Shown here one piece after another: positions 1 through 9,004 of a DNA stretch of 64,000 nt (position 1 is the stretch's first letter; each line of letters opens with the position of its first letter). The notes beneath the pieces were generated by a model that was not told the origin of the DNA, ran no database searches, and saw only the letters and a list, made by a program, of their open reading frames with translations. A program made the translations under genes and the position numbers. The DNA lies in the NCBI GenBank assembly GCA_007859835.1, contig SJPJ01000002.1, forward strand, positions 635,278 to 699,277, given 5' to 3'. Source of the stretch: Novipirellula herctigrandis (GTDB lineage Bacteria > Planctomycetota > Planctomycetia > Pirellulales > Pirellulaceae).

Positions 1-3000
1 CTTTGGGCCAGACGATACATCGGATGGCCCCTTGCATGTCCTCCAAGTCGAAGTTGGCGTACTTTGACGGCGCCCCCGGTTTGGGGTTCTTCGTATGCGC
101 GATTTTGATCGAACTAATCATGCCACCAAGGGTCACTTCGCCGCGGTCTTTGATCTCGGAAAGTCCATCCGTGGTATGGGTTCGGAAGGTCGCAAGTTTC
201 GGTTCAAATTCTGCTAGCGGATGGCTATCGAGATAGAATCCGAGGACCTCTTTCTCCGCCAAGAGCTTCTCACGTTCGGGCATTTCATCCATCTCAGGCA
301 ACGGAGTCGACGTAGCAGCATCTCCGTCCTCTTCTTCGTCATCAAATGCGCCAAATAGACTGACCTGACCGCTCCTTTTGTCCGCTTGGACAGCGGCTCC
401 GGACTGCAAAGCTCGTTCAATCACTGAAATCAGTTGACTCCGCTTCGCACCGAAACCATCCATCGCCCCGGCTTTGACCAATGTTTCAATCGCGGACTTG
501 TTACAGGCCGATTGGTCAACACGTTCACAGAAATCAAAAATATCCTTGTAGGGGCCATGCTTTTTGCGTTCTTCGGTAATCGATATTGCCGTTGAACCGC
601 CACAACCTTTGATCGCCGAGAGTGCAAAGAAAATCTTACTATCATCAACTGAAAAATCCGCGTCGCTTGTGTTGACATCAGGATGGACGATCTCAATCTC
701 CATACGGTCGCAGTCTTCCATATGCTCGACCAACGCATCTTTCCGCTTAAAGTTGCGTCCCGAAATATCGCTCGACAAAAGAGCCGCCATAAACTCAACG
801 GGATAGTGAGCTTTTAAATATGCGGTTTGGTAGGCAACAAGTGCGTAAGCGGTGCTGTGGGACTTATTGAAACCATAACCGGCAAACTTGACGATCAGCG
901 TCCAAATATCTTCAGCATCTTTTTCGCCAAGGCCACTTTCGCCACAGCCCTTGATAAAGACATCGTGGTTCTGGTTGATCAACGCCTCTTTCTTTTTGCT
1001 GATCGCCTTAATACACGTATAGGCCTTGGCCAACGGGACATTACCGAGACGATTTAGAATCCGCATCACTTGTTCCTGATAGACCATGATCGAGTTGGTC
1101 TCTTCAAGAATCTCTTTGAGCACCGGATGCTTGTACTCGGGTTGCTGACGACCGTGTTTGATATTCACGTAGTCATCGACCATACCGCCTTCGAGCGGAC
1201 CTGGGCGATAGAGTGCCGCTGTCGCGATGATGTCGCTAAATTGGTCAGGCTTCATTCGCGTTAACAGGTCACGAATGCCACCCGATTCGAGCTGAAAAAC
1301 TCCCTTGGTTTCGCCCCGCTGCAACAATGCGTAACTTTCCTTGTCATCAAGCGGAAACTTCAGCGGATCGATCGCTTTTCCGGTCGTTTGCTCGATCAAT
1401 TTGACCGTCCGACTTAGGATCGTGAGGTTACGAAGACCGAGAAAGTCCATTTTCAGTAGCCCCGATGCTTCCACATCGTTCATCGACCACTGAGTGATGA
1501 CATCCTGTTTCCCAGGAACGCGTGTCAGTGGGACGAATTCGGTCAACGGCCGATCCGCAATAACCACCGCAGCAGCGTGCGTACCGATATTTCGTGCCAA
1601 ACCTTCGATCTTCATCGCTAGATCGAGTAGTTCGCGGACTTCGGGATCACCATCGTAGGTCATTTTCAAATCGGCACTCTTATCAAGTGCTTTTTTGATC
1701 GTGATCTTCAGCTCGTCCGGGACCATTTCGGTGATCTGGTTCACACGCACTAGCGGGACACCAAGCGCACGGCCGGTATCCTTGATCGCCGCTCGGGCGG
1801 CCAATGTTCCAAAGGTCCCGATTTGGCAAACCATGTCGTTTCCATAGCGCCGCTTGACGTAGTCAATCACTTCGATACGACGTTCTTTTTCAAAGTCAAT
1901 ATCGATATCTGGCGGCTCGGTTCGACTTTCATCTAAGAAACGTTCAAACAGCAGGTCGTACCGGAGTGGACAGACGTGCGACATGTAAAGTGCATAACAA
2001 ACGATTGCACCGACCCCGCTACCACGAGCGGTCGCTGAGATACCTTGATCGCGAGCGTAATTGACGAAGTCCCAAACGATCAAAAAGTAAGTTGGGAAAC
2101 CGAGTTTTTCGATCACGCCAAGTTCGCGATCGAGTCGAGCGATCACTTCCTCGGAAAGTTCGCCATCAACGATACGTTCGGTGTCACCCTCGTACCGGTC
2201 CAACAATCCTACGACGCACAACTCTCGCAAATACTCTATTGGCTTTTTGTTATCGGGGCACTCAAACTTGGGGAAGAAGTGCTTGCCGAGTTCGATTTCA
2301 ATTTCGACAGAGTCTGCGATTTCCTGGCTGCGTGCGACCGCATGCTCGAGTCCGGGAAACTTTTCGTACATTTCACCGGGGCTGCGCAAGAAGAATTGGT
2401 CGTTCTCCATCTTCATTCGCGACGTGTCGGTGCGGAACCGGCCGGTGTTAATGCACAACATGATATCTTGTGCCTCCGCGTCCGATTGATCGACGTAGTG
2501 ACAATCGCTGGTGGCGACCAACGGGATGCCAACGCGGTTTGCGATGTCGACGGCCCCCTCCAATTGTTGCCGTTGGATCTCGACGCCGTTGTTCATGATT
2601 TCGATGAAGTAGCGATCCCCAAAAACACGTTCGAACCAACCGGCGATATCACGTGCCTCTTTTTCGTGCTCCTCGGTTTGGATGCCCTTTAAAATCGCGC
2701 GGCTAAACTCGCTGCTGACGCAGCCCGACAAGCAAATGATCCCTTCGTTATATTTTTCCAGGATTTCCTTATCGATCCGCGGTTTAAAATAGAAACCTTC
2801 AAGTGACGCAGCGCTAGCGAGTCGAACGAGGTTGCCGAAACCGGTGCGATTTTTCGCTAGCAGCGTCAGGTGATAGCTGGCTTGCTTACTGCTACTGGCG
2901 CCTCCTTTGTCGAAACGGCTTCCTGGAGCAATGTATGCTTCATAGCCAATAATTGGGTTGATCCCCGCACCTTTGGCTTTACGATAAAATTCCAACGCAC

Positions 3001-3187
3001 CGTGCAGGTTGCCATGATCGGTAAGCGCCATCGCATTCATACCGTGGCTAACACAGCGATCAACCAATTTTCCGACATCGCCCGCCCCGTCCAAAAGGCT
3101 GTAGTGGCTGTGGCAATGGAGATGAGCGAATGGCTTTGGGGGGGCCAACTCGGCTTCGGTTTCAGCAATTTCAAGCGGTGCGTTCAT
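1..3187 (-). CDS. dnaE: DNA polymerase III subunit alpha (partial, 3' end outside window)
   Basis: This is the catalytic subunit of the replicative DNA polymerase. The reading frame is open from an ATG at 3187 to the left edge, giving about 1062 residues; the C terminus is missing. The N-terminal PHP domain begins with a HLHCHSHYS motif (His22, His24). The polymerase palm carries the catalytic aspartates in PDIDIDF near residue 425. The family motif ARGSGVGA lies upstream of it and a Glu/Asp-rich linker near the edge precedes the start of an OB-fold (TLGGMISSIKI). The domain order matches DnaE1-type polymerases; nothing suggests the error-prone DnaE2. The gene stands alone, with a palindrome-rich 400-base leader. 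Confidence 0.97.
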   Translation of the reverse strand, partial: MNAPLEIAETEAELAPPKPFAHLHCHSHYSLLDGAGDVGKLVDRCVSHGMNAMALTDHGNLHGALEFYRKAKGAGINPIIGYEAYIAPGSRFDKGGASSSKQASYHLTLLAKNRTGFGNLVRLASAASLEGFYFKPRIDKEILEKYNEGIICLSGCVSSEFSRAILKGIQTEEHEKEARDIAGWFERVFGDRYFIEIMNNGVEIQRQQLEGAVDIANRVGIPLVATSDCHYVDQSDAEAQDIMLCINTGRFRTDTSRMKMENDQFFLRSPGEMYEKFPGLEHAVARSQEIADSVEIEIELGKHFFPKFECPDNKKPIEYLRELCVVGLLDRYEGDTERIVDGELSEEVIARLDRELGVIEKLGFPTYFLIVWDFVNYARDQGISATARGSGVGAIVCYALYMSHVCPLRYDLLFERFLDESRTEPPDIDIDFEKERRIEVIDYVKRRYGNDMVCQIGTFGTLAARAAIKDTGRALGVPLVRVNQITEMVPDELKITIKKALDKSADLKMTYDGDPEVRELLDLAMKIEGLARNIGTHAAAVVIADRPLTEFVPLTRVPGKQDVITQWSMNDVEASGLLKMDFLGLRNLTILSRTVKLIEQTTGKAIDPLKFPLDDKESYALLQRGETKGVFQLESGGIRDLLTRMKPDQFSDIIATAALYRPGPLEGGMVDDYVNIKHGRQQPEYKHPVLKEILEETNSIMVYQEQVMRILNRLGNVPLAKAYTCIKAISKKKEALINQNHDVFIKGCGESGLGEKDAEDIWTLIVKFAGYGFNKSHSTAYALVAYQTAYLKAHYPVEFMAALLSSDISGRNFKRKDALVEHMEDCDRMEIEIVHPDVNTSDADFSVDDSKIFFALSAIKGCGGSTAISITEERKKHGPYKDIFDFCERVDQSACNKSAIETLVKAGAMDGFGAKRSQLISVIERALQSGAAVQADKRSGQVSLFGAFDDEEEDGDAATSTPLPEMDEMPEREKLLAEKEVLGFYLDSHPLAEFEPKLATFRTHTTDGLSEIKDRGEVTLGGMISSIKIAHTKNPKPGAPSKYANFDLEDMQGAIRCIVWPK

Positions 3188-3592
3188 CAGTTGATTCTCC
3201 GTAAAAAGACAAGTACTCGCCTCTTCCAATGCCCTTTCGACAATGTTGATGTGTCAACATTGGTTAACAGTGGATCGTTGAGTGGAAGCCGCCGCAACGC
3301 AGAGTCGCGGACAAGCCGCGTATCGACGATGACGTTAGCCTACCGTCGAGGCAGCGTCGGGTCAGTGACTTGACAAGCAAAAAATGGAATTTGTTTTTCC
3401 GCCCAATTGAGTTTTCTCGGGCCTTAATGAAGCTGTCATCGGGACGATTTGCCGCAGAAACATCCGCAGAAATTTTGCTTAACTTCTCCTTGGCTTTTTT
3501 CGCTCAAGCTGCCATAATGGAGTCGACTTAATCGCAGAGAGCCCTTCTAGACCGGCTCTCGCTTACCTTCCCACCTTTCCAAAGCGGCCCCT
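3188..3592. other. Intergenic region between dnaE and the DoxX-like gene
   Basis: No credible gene is seen. The region holds the divergent promoters of dnaE (leftward) and the DoxX-like gene (rightward). The only conspicuous structure is a perfect 9-base inverted repeat at 3241-3262, listed separately. A pyrimidine-rich tract (TTCCCACCTTTCC) lies near 3569-3581, just before the downstream gene. Confidence 0.6.
3241..3262. promoter_or_regulatory. Palindrome upstream of dnaE (possible operator)
   Basis: CAATGTTGA, then TGTG, then TCAACATTG forms a perfect 9-base inverted repeat about 55 bases upstream of the dnaE start. A second imperfect dyad, TGTCAAC-ATTG-GTTAACA (3252-3269), shares its right arm. 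No T tract follows, so it is unlikely to be a terminator. A repressor or activator site is an inference. Confidence 0.4.
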
Positions 3593-4594
3593 TTGGCTGG
3601 CTGCTTGCTGCGAAGTTATCCTCTGACTAGGAGTCTGCGTTCTGTGAGAAAGCAAATATTTTTGCCGCTGCGTTTGGCCGTTGGCTGGGAGCTTTCTCCG
3701 AGACTGCTGAGCATCCTTGGTGCCCTCGCGTTGGTCCTGCTACGGGTGACCATTGGATGGCACTTTTACACCGAGGGAATGGAAAAATATTCCGCTGGTA
3801 ATTGGACCGCAGCACCCTTTTTCGTGAACGCCAAAGGCCCGCTGGCAGAACAATTCCGCGGGATGGTTTGGGACAACGATGGTTCGATCCGTCTTGACCG
3901 CGACACCGTGATGCTTCAATGGGCCACGGTTCGCGATGAAGTCGCTGAGCATTACGGCTTTGACAAAGAACAAACTCGACAAGCCCAGGCGAACTACGCC
4001 AAAGCGGTCGAACAGTATGACTGGATTATCAGCGAAAACGCTGCGGATTTGGAAGAGTTCAAACTCGGAGTCGCTCGGATAGCGAAATTGGACTCCGATC
4101 CGGTTCGCGACGGTGTTTCGAGCCTGGGTGGCCAGCGAGACACGATCCGCAAAGAGTGGACAGGCAAAGGAAAACCAGCACTGGGGCAAATCAACTCGCT
4201 TTGGGAAACTTATATCGGGACGCAAAATGCCCTGGCCACTCGCGAACAAGTCGACTCGACGCCCGCCTATAAATTAATGAAGCCGCGCAGCGCGTTGATG
4301 GACACGAGTATCATTGATGTGATGTTGCCCTATTTTGATATCGCCGTTGGTTTATGTCTGCTATTTGGGTTATTCACTCCCGTCGCAGCGTTAGCCGCCG
4401 CCGGTTTTCTCGGTTCAGTTGTACTGAGCCAATTTCCGCCGACCACTGGCCCTACATCGAGTATGTATCAATTGATTGAATCGATGGGCTGTTTGGTGCT
4501 GGCAGCGACGGGTGCTGGACGTTTTGCCGGCCTCGATTACTTCCTTCATCTCATCGTCCGTAAAGTCTGGGGTGGCCCCAGCCAAAACGCTTAG
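3593..4594 (+). CDS. DoxX-family membrane protein with a large extra-membrane insert
   Basis: The protein has a first membrane segment around residues 38-58 (ILGALALVLLRVTIGW, then HFYTEGMEKY), typical of DoxX proteins. About 170 mostly hydrophilic residues follow, then three more hydrophobic segments in residues 240-325. DoxX-like proteins are four-helix membrane proteins often linked to quinone or thiol redox chemistry; the substrate here is unknown. The frame opens at TTG 3593. GTG at 3644 is an equally good or better start, because the first 17 residues look unlike a membrane N terminus. It is followed 64 bases later by a Tat-signal oxidoreductase in the same direction, so they may be co-transcribed. 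Confidence 0.75.
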   Translation: MAGCLLRSYPLTRSLRSVRKQIFLPLRLAVGWELSPRLLSILGALALVLLRVTIGWHFYTEGMEKYSAGNWTAAPFFVNAKGPLAEQFRGMVWDNDGSIRLDRDTVMLQWATVRDEVAEHYGFDKEQTRQAQANYAKAVEQYDWIISENAADLEEFKLGVARIAKLDSDPVRDGVSSLGGQRDTIRKEWTGKGKPALGQINSLWETYIGTQNALATREQVDSTPAYKLMKPRSALMDTSIIDVMLPYFDIAVGLCLLFGLFTPVAALAAAGFLGSVVLSQFPPTTGPTSSMYQLIESMGCLVLAATGAGRFAGLDYFLHLIVRKVWGGPSQNA

Positions 4595-4658
4595 GTTCAA
4601 CTTTTGAACCGAAAATCCCCAATCAGCGAATCAAAAACTAGTAACGAGGCATAGAACC

Positions 4659-6503
4659 ATGGTCGATAAACTATCCACTGACGACCGCAAAGTCGGCGAA
4701 GACAACTATTACGAAGCGGTTGGCAGCTACTACGACGTCAACCGTCGCGACTTCCTGCGAGGCATCATTTCCGCCGGTGCGGTTAGTGGTGCGGGACTCG
4801 GGGCTGCCTACTTTGGCTATGGCAAAGTAAAGGATCCAGTACGGGTCGCCGTAATCGGTACCGGCGACGAAGGCAATGTATTGATTGGCGGATGCAATCC
4901 CGAGTACGTCGAAGTGAAGGCGATTTGCGACATCCGGCCGTTCAGCCAATTCCGAGCTTTCAACGGTGATTGGTCCAGTCCTGCTGCACTTGGTCGTCGC
5001 CCCGGTTTGATCAATGTCGCTGGATACAAGGACGAGGCCGAAGCTCGCCGCAACGTCAAAGTCTATGACGCCAGCAACGGTGGAATCATGGCGTGTCTGG
5101 ATGATCCCGATATCGAAGCGATTATCATTGCATTGCCGCTTTGGCTACATGCACCGGTTGCCGCTCAAGCGATGGAGCGTGGTCTGCATGTGCTGACCGA
5201 AAAGTTGATGGCACATAACGTTGCCCAATGTAAAGTGATGTCCCGCATGGCAGCCCAGCTCGAAGACAAGGGCGGAAATCCTATCCATTTGGCGACCGGC
5301 CACCAACGTCACTACAACGTTAAGTACGACAACGCGGTCAACCTCATCCGCTGGGGACTGCTCGGCCAACTGCATCATATTCGTGCCCAATGGCACCGAG
5401 GCAATTTGCCGGGCGCCGATAGCTGGTCGATGCCGATCCCGGGTGGCGAGAAGATGAAGGACGGAAAAATCTTCGATCGCATCGCCAAGGATCTTCAATA
5501 CCGCCGCGAAGCTCTCGAAGGCACCGTCGATCCGAAACTGCGTGAAAACCTGAAAATGGAAATCGCTCAGTGGGAAGCTTGGGATCAGGACAAGACGATC
5601 GATCCATCAAAGTTTGGCTACAACGAATACACGCTGCAAGGCAAAATATTCAGTCCAATGGAACTGCTGCATCGTTGGCGATTGTTCGGCCCAACCGGTG
5701 CAGGTTTGATGGCAGAACTAGGCAGTCACCAACTCGATGCAGTCAGCATCTTCCTTAGTTCGCTTCGAGACGACGGAAAGAAGGTGCACCCTCTCAGCGT
5801 TCATGCGGTTGGTGGACGTCACATCATGCCAATGGACCGTGAAGTGGGCGACCACGTGTATTGCATGTTTGAGTTCCCAGGACCGGAATATTCGGAAACC
5901 TTCGATGTCGGTTACTACGACCGTGTCCAACAGTACCCGAACCCCAAACAACCTCGCAACGGTCCTGTCGAAGGTTACGAAACCGATCCGAACAAGAAGG
6001 TGGTTGTGACCTATTCGTCGATCAACGGAAACGGTTTCGGCGGCTGGGGCGAAGTCGTGATGGGAACCAAGGGGACGTTAGTCTTGGAAAAGGAAACCGA
6101 CGTACTACTGTATCGAAATAGCGACACCAGCAGCAAAGTGGGCGTGTCTAAGAAAGAGGGCGGTTATGCTCTCGATACAAGCGCAAGTGGCGACTACGCC
6201 GCGCCGACGGCAAAAGCCGCCGCTGCGGGGCCAGTTAGCCGAGGCTACCAAGAAGAAATCGAGCATTGGGCGTACTGCATACGCAATCCAGATGGCGAGA
6301 ACAATGTTCGGTGCTATCCAGAGGTCGCGATGGGCGATGCAGTCATCGCTATGGCCACCAATGTTGCACTCAAAAATGCAGCGTCGGGCAAGAGTGGCTA
6401 TATGAAATTTGAAGAAGATTGGTTCAAAGTGGATAGCGACGCGGTTCCCGACGATAGCAAAATCGCTGATGCGGAAGCTTTCATGAAGAAGCCCGTCGCA
6501 TAA
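4659..6503 (+). CDS. Tat-exported Gfo/Idh/MocA-family oxidoreductase
   Basis: This is a 614-residue NAD(P)-dependent oxidoreductase of the Gfo/Idh/MocA family, which usually acts on sugars or sugar derivatives. A twin-arginine signal, NRRDFLRG at residues 28-35, is followed by a hydrophobic stretch, so export in folded form with its cofactor is likely. The Rossmann motif VAVIGTGDEG starts at residue 63. The usual EKP motif reads EKL at 181-183, a common planctomycete variant in my reading. The protein is longer than typical members (about 350-450) because of inserts in the C-terminal domain. The downstream terminator ends the transcript. The substrate cannot be read from sequence. Confidence 0.9.
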   Translation: MVDKLSTDDRKVGEDNYYEAVGSYYDVNRRDFLRGIISAGAVSGAGLGAAYFGYGKVKDPVRVAVIGTGDEGNVLIGGCNPEYVEVKAICDIRPFSQFRAFNGDWSSPAALGRRPGLINVAGYKDEAEARRNVKVYDASNGGIMACLDDPDIEAIIIALPLWLHAPVAAQAMERGLHVLTEKLMAHNVAQCKVMSRMAAQLEDKGGNPIHLATGHQRHYNVKYDNAVNLIRWGLLGQLHHIRAQWHRGNLPGADSWSMPIPGGEKMKDGKIFDRIAKDLQYRREALEGTVDPKLRENLKMEIAQWEAWDQDKTIDPSKFGYNEYTLQGKIFSPMELLHRWRLFGPTGAGLMAELGSHQLDAVSIFLSSLRDDGKKVHPLSVHAVGGRHIMPMDREVGDHVYCMFEFPGPEYSETFDVGYYDRVQQYPNPKQPRNGPVEGYETDPNKKVVVTYSSINGNGFGGWGEVVMGTKGTLVLEKETDVLLYRNSDTSSKVGVSKKEGGYALDTSASGDYAAPTAKAAAAGPVSRGYQEEIEHWAYCIRNPDGENNVRCYPEVAMGDAVIAMATNVALKNAASGKSGYMKFEEDWFKVDSDAVPDDSKIADAEAFMKKPVA

Positions 6504-6605
6504 CTCGTTTTCTCGCTGTGATTTAATTTAATAGCAGCGTGATTCGTTGCCTTTCGATCCATGAAGGGCAAGCACGAAGATTGAACCTTAACGAACGCTA
6601 CATAC

Positions 6606-6658
6606 AAGGCACTTTGATTGGCAAGTTTTGCCGATTAAGGTGCCTTTTTCTTTTTTGC
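6606..6658 (+). terminator. Rho-independent terminator after the Gfo/Idh gene
   Basis: A 19-base arm (6606-6624, AAGGCACTTTGATTGGCAA) pairs with 6628-6646 across a 3-base loop. All positions are Watson-Crick or G-U in the plus-strand RNA. A T-rich tract follows. Confidence 0.9.
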
Positions 6659-6778
6659 GGCTCTTCGTAGTGGGGCAAATGCCTCGGCGTAGTACGGTTC
6701 CACCGATGAACACACGTATTAACGGTCGAATGCATTAGAACACCCTTGTTTTGATGGACCAAATTTGGCTGCATTCAA

Positions 6779-9001
6779 ATGATTCCTAAGCAATCCATTG
6801 CAATCACAATCGGCTTAATGCTGCTGGTTTGCTTTGTAGCCTACCCGCTCACACATGCTTCGAGAGCGTCTGAAGGCGCAGAACACGCGTTTCGAGTTCC
6901 GCCGGTTTCGGCCAAGGCCAATCAAACAACAACACCCTGGACTCCAACGAAAAAAAGAAATTCAGCAGATCGCATTGCAGGACCTACCACACCACCACGA
7001 TTAACCCACAACCCGTTTTGTGATCCCCCGCTGGCATCAACAACCCCGCTGGCATCAACAACCCCGCTGGCATCAACAAAGCTGCAAATCCCGAAACCAT
7101 CTCGGTTGCCAATTCCCTCTCTAACGAGCAGTGCGTTCCCAAGGCCCAAACGGATCGCGGCACGTTCTTTCGCCAGCTATCCGAACAAGGACGAAGCGGA
7201 AGCGGAAGCGGAAGAGACCGACGCCACAGACGTCGAAGAATTGCCGCCACCTCGGAACCACGACCAAAATGACAAAGAACTCGACCTTGGAAATCCATCC
7301 GCTTCGGCGTCCAACAAAACACCTGAAGAAATCGATGTAGAGAAACAAGATTCATTGGAAAGCGAAACGGATCCGTCAAATCGGAAAATTGACGACGATT
7401 CCGAGAAGCAGTCGGATGATGCTGAAGAAGGTGAGGACAAGGACGAAGAAAACAACGAAGAGTCAGATGCGCTGCAAAAAGCGATGGCAGCCCCTTTTCC
7501 ACACGTACCAACTTGGCAACTAACCTTGGTGGACAGCGTCCATTTGGGAATCACTAACAACCGTGATGTTGCTGTGCTACAACCTGCTCCGAAAGCGAAT
7601 GCGGCAGCAGTATCATTTGAACGGGGTGACTTTGACCCTGTTTTTGGCCTCTCGGTCTTCGGGGGCGAAGACGACCGCCAAGTCCGCAGCGAAATTCAAA
7701 ACTTTGGCGCAAAGACGAATTATCAGAACCGCGACTTTTTCAAACCAGTCGATGGATTGAATCAAATCTATTTGAAACAAAGATTGATGAACGGCGGCAG
7801 TTATGAGATTGGGGTCGGGACCGACTACCAACGCTTTGTGCCGGCCGGTTCCGAACTGATTTTGCCATCCGCATGGGAATCGTCAATCAATATTAACTAC
7901 ATCCAACCACTGCTTCGCGGACGTGGTAAAGCCGCAGCGACCGTCAAACTACGTGTCGCCCAAGCAAAACAGGAACAATCACAATACGAGTTCTACACGG
8001 AATTGCGTGAGATCGTCCGTGACATTGATATCGCCTATTGGGAATTGGCCGGTGCACGCCGACGCCTTGATGTCGCCAAACGCTACGTCCGGTTGGGTGA
8101 GATCTATAACGAACAAGAAATCGAGCGTGGGGATTTGGGGCTGAGCGCAAAACCGCAGCAGATCCAAGCGATGACTTTGCTTGGTGACTTCATTATCAGT
8201 GCGGCACAAGCCAAAGTCGAAGTGGATGTGTCGGAGATGAAGCTACGACGACTGTTAGGAATCGCTGACCAGCTTTACGCCGACAACAGCTTGTGCTCTT
8301 TAGAATCGAATCCCGAGATTGGATTGCCAATCGAGCCAGTCTATGACGTTAACCATCTCGATGAACCCACCGACTTGAGCGCTGCGATTAGCCATGCAAT
8401 GAGTCGCCCAGAAATCGTTTTCCAACAAGCGAAGGTCAAGGAAATTCAATACCGACTTGCGGCAGCAAAAAATTCTCTGCTGCCGGATATCAAAGCGTAT
8501 ACGCAGTATCAACAACTTGGACTAGCCAAAGAACTCGATTCGTCCTCATCGACTGTCTTTGATGGCGATTACGAACTTTGGGGCGTCGGGATCACGTATG
8601 AACGACGACTCACTCAGCGAAGCGAACGCGCCGACGTACGACGGTTGAGTTATTTACTCTGTCAAGAACAAGCCCAAGCACGAAAAGTCTCCCATGACAT
8701 TGTGGGGCAATTGCGAGAAACTAAAGCGTTCATCGACACCGCTCGAGCAACGATCGAAGCCCGCGAAGCTCAATTGGAGAAGCTTGCCGAACAGGTGGAA
8801 ATCTACAACGAACTCTACAAAGAGAACCGAGTATCGCTATTTGAACGAGTTCAGTTTGCAACCCGCCTCCAAGAAGCCGAATTGTCACTAATCCAAGATT
8901 GGACGCTACTGCAGGCCAATCAAGCACAATGGCGTTTTGCACGCGGCGACAACGCCGACACATGCGGCATCGAACTCAGCAACGGCAGAACGTACTTGTA
9001 G
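6779..9001 (+). CDS. TolC-family outer-membrane efflux-like protein with a long acidic N-terminal extension
   Basis: The 740-residue protein has a hydrophobic signal segment (residues 8-25). A disordered, Pro/Thr- and then Asp/Glu-rich region (about 30-235) follows, then a TolC/OEP-like body of long amphipathic helices. The body ends in coiled-coil-rich sequence such as ARATIEAREAQLEKLAEQ. TolC-like proteins form outer-membrane channels for efflux pumps or type I secretion. No membrane-fusion protein or transporter lies nearby, so its partner is unknown. A PLASTT repeat of three copies sits in the linker. The stop codon lies 3 bases from the end of the convergent sugar transferase gene. Confidence 0.82.
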   Translation: MIPKQSIAITIGLMLLVCFVAYPLTHASRASEGAEHAFRVPPVSAKANQTTTPWTPTKKRNSADRIAGPTTPPRLTHNPFCDPPLASTTPLASTTPLASTKLQIPKPSRLPIPSLTSSAFPRPKRIAARSFASYPNKDEAEAEAEETDATDVEELPPPRNHDQNDKELDLGNPSASASNKTPEEIDVEKQDSLESETDPSNRKIDDDSEKQSDDAEEGEDKDEENNEESDALQKAMAAPFPHVPTWQLTLVDSVHLGITNNRDVAVLQPAPKANAAAVSFERGDFDPVFGLSVFGGEDDRQVRSEIQNFGAKTNYQNRDFFKPVDGLNQIYLKQRLMNGGSYEIGVGTDYQRFVPAGSELILPSAWESSININYIQPLLRGRGKAAATVKLRVAQAKQEQSQYEFYTELREIVRDIDIAYWELAGARRRLDVAKRYVRLGEIYNEQEIERGDLGLSAKPQQIQAMTLLGDFIISAAQAKVEVDVSEMKLRRLLGIADQLYADNSLCSLESNPEIGLPIEPVYDVNHLDEPTDLSAAISHAMSRPEIVFQQAKVKEIQYRLAAAKNSLLPDIKAYTQYQQLGLAKELDSSSSTVFDGDYELWGVGITYERRLTQRSERADVRRLSYLLCQEQAQARKVSHDIVGQLRETKAFIDTARATIEAREAQLEKLAEQVEIYNELYKENRVSLFERVQFATRLQEAELSLIQDWTLLQANQAQWRFARGDNADTCGIELSNGRTYL
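7027..7080 (+). repeat. Three tandem 18-bp repeats coding PLASTT
   Basis: CCGCTGGCATCAACAA units repeat in frame with an 18-base period, giving PLASTT-PLASTT-PLASTK in the disordered linker of the TolC-like protein. The copies are nearly identical at base level, which suggests recent slippage expansion. Confidence 0.85.
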
Positions 9002-9004
9002 GCA

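Noticed and set aside
1-3187. Several plus-strand and minus-strand frames of 60-215 codons across the left end
   Set aside because: They lie inside dnaE in other frames. The dnaE frame is continuous, has all polymerase motifs and simply leaves the window, so the others are shadows.
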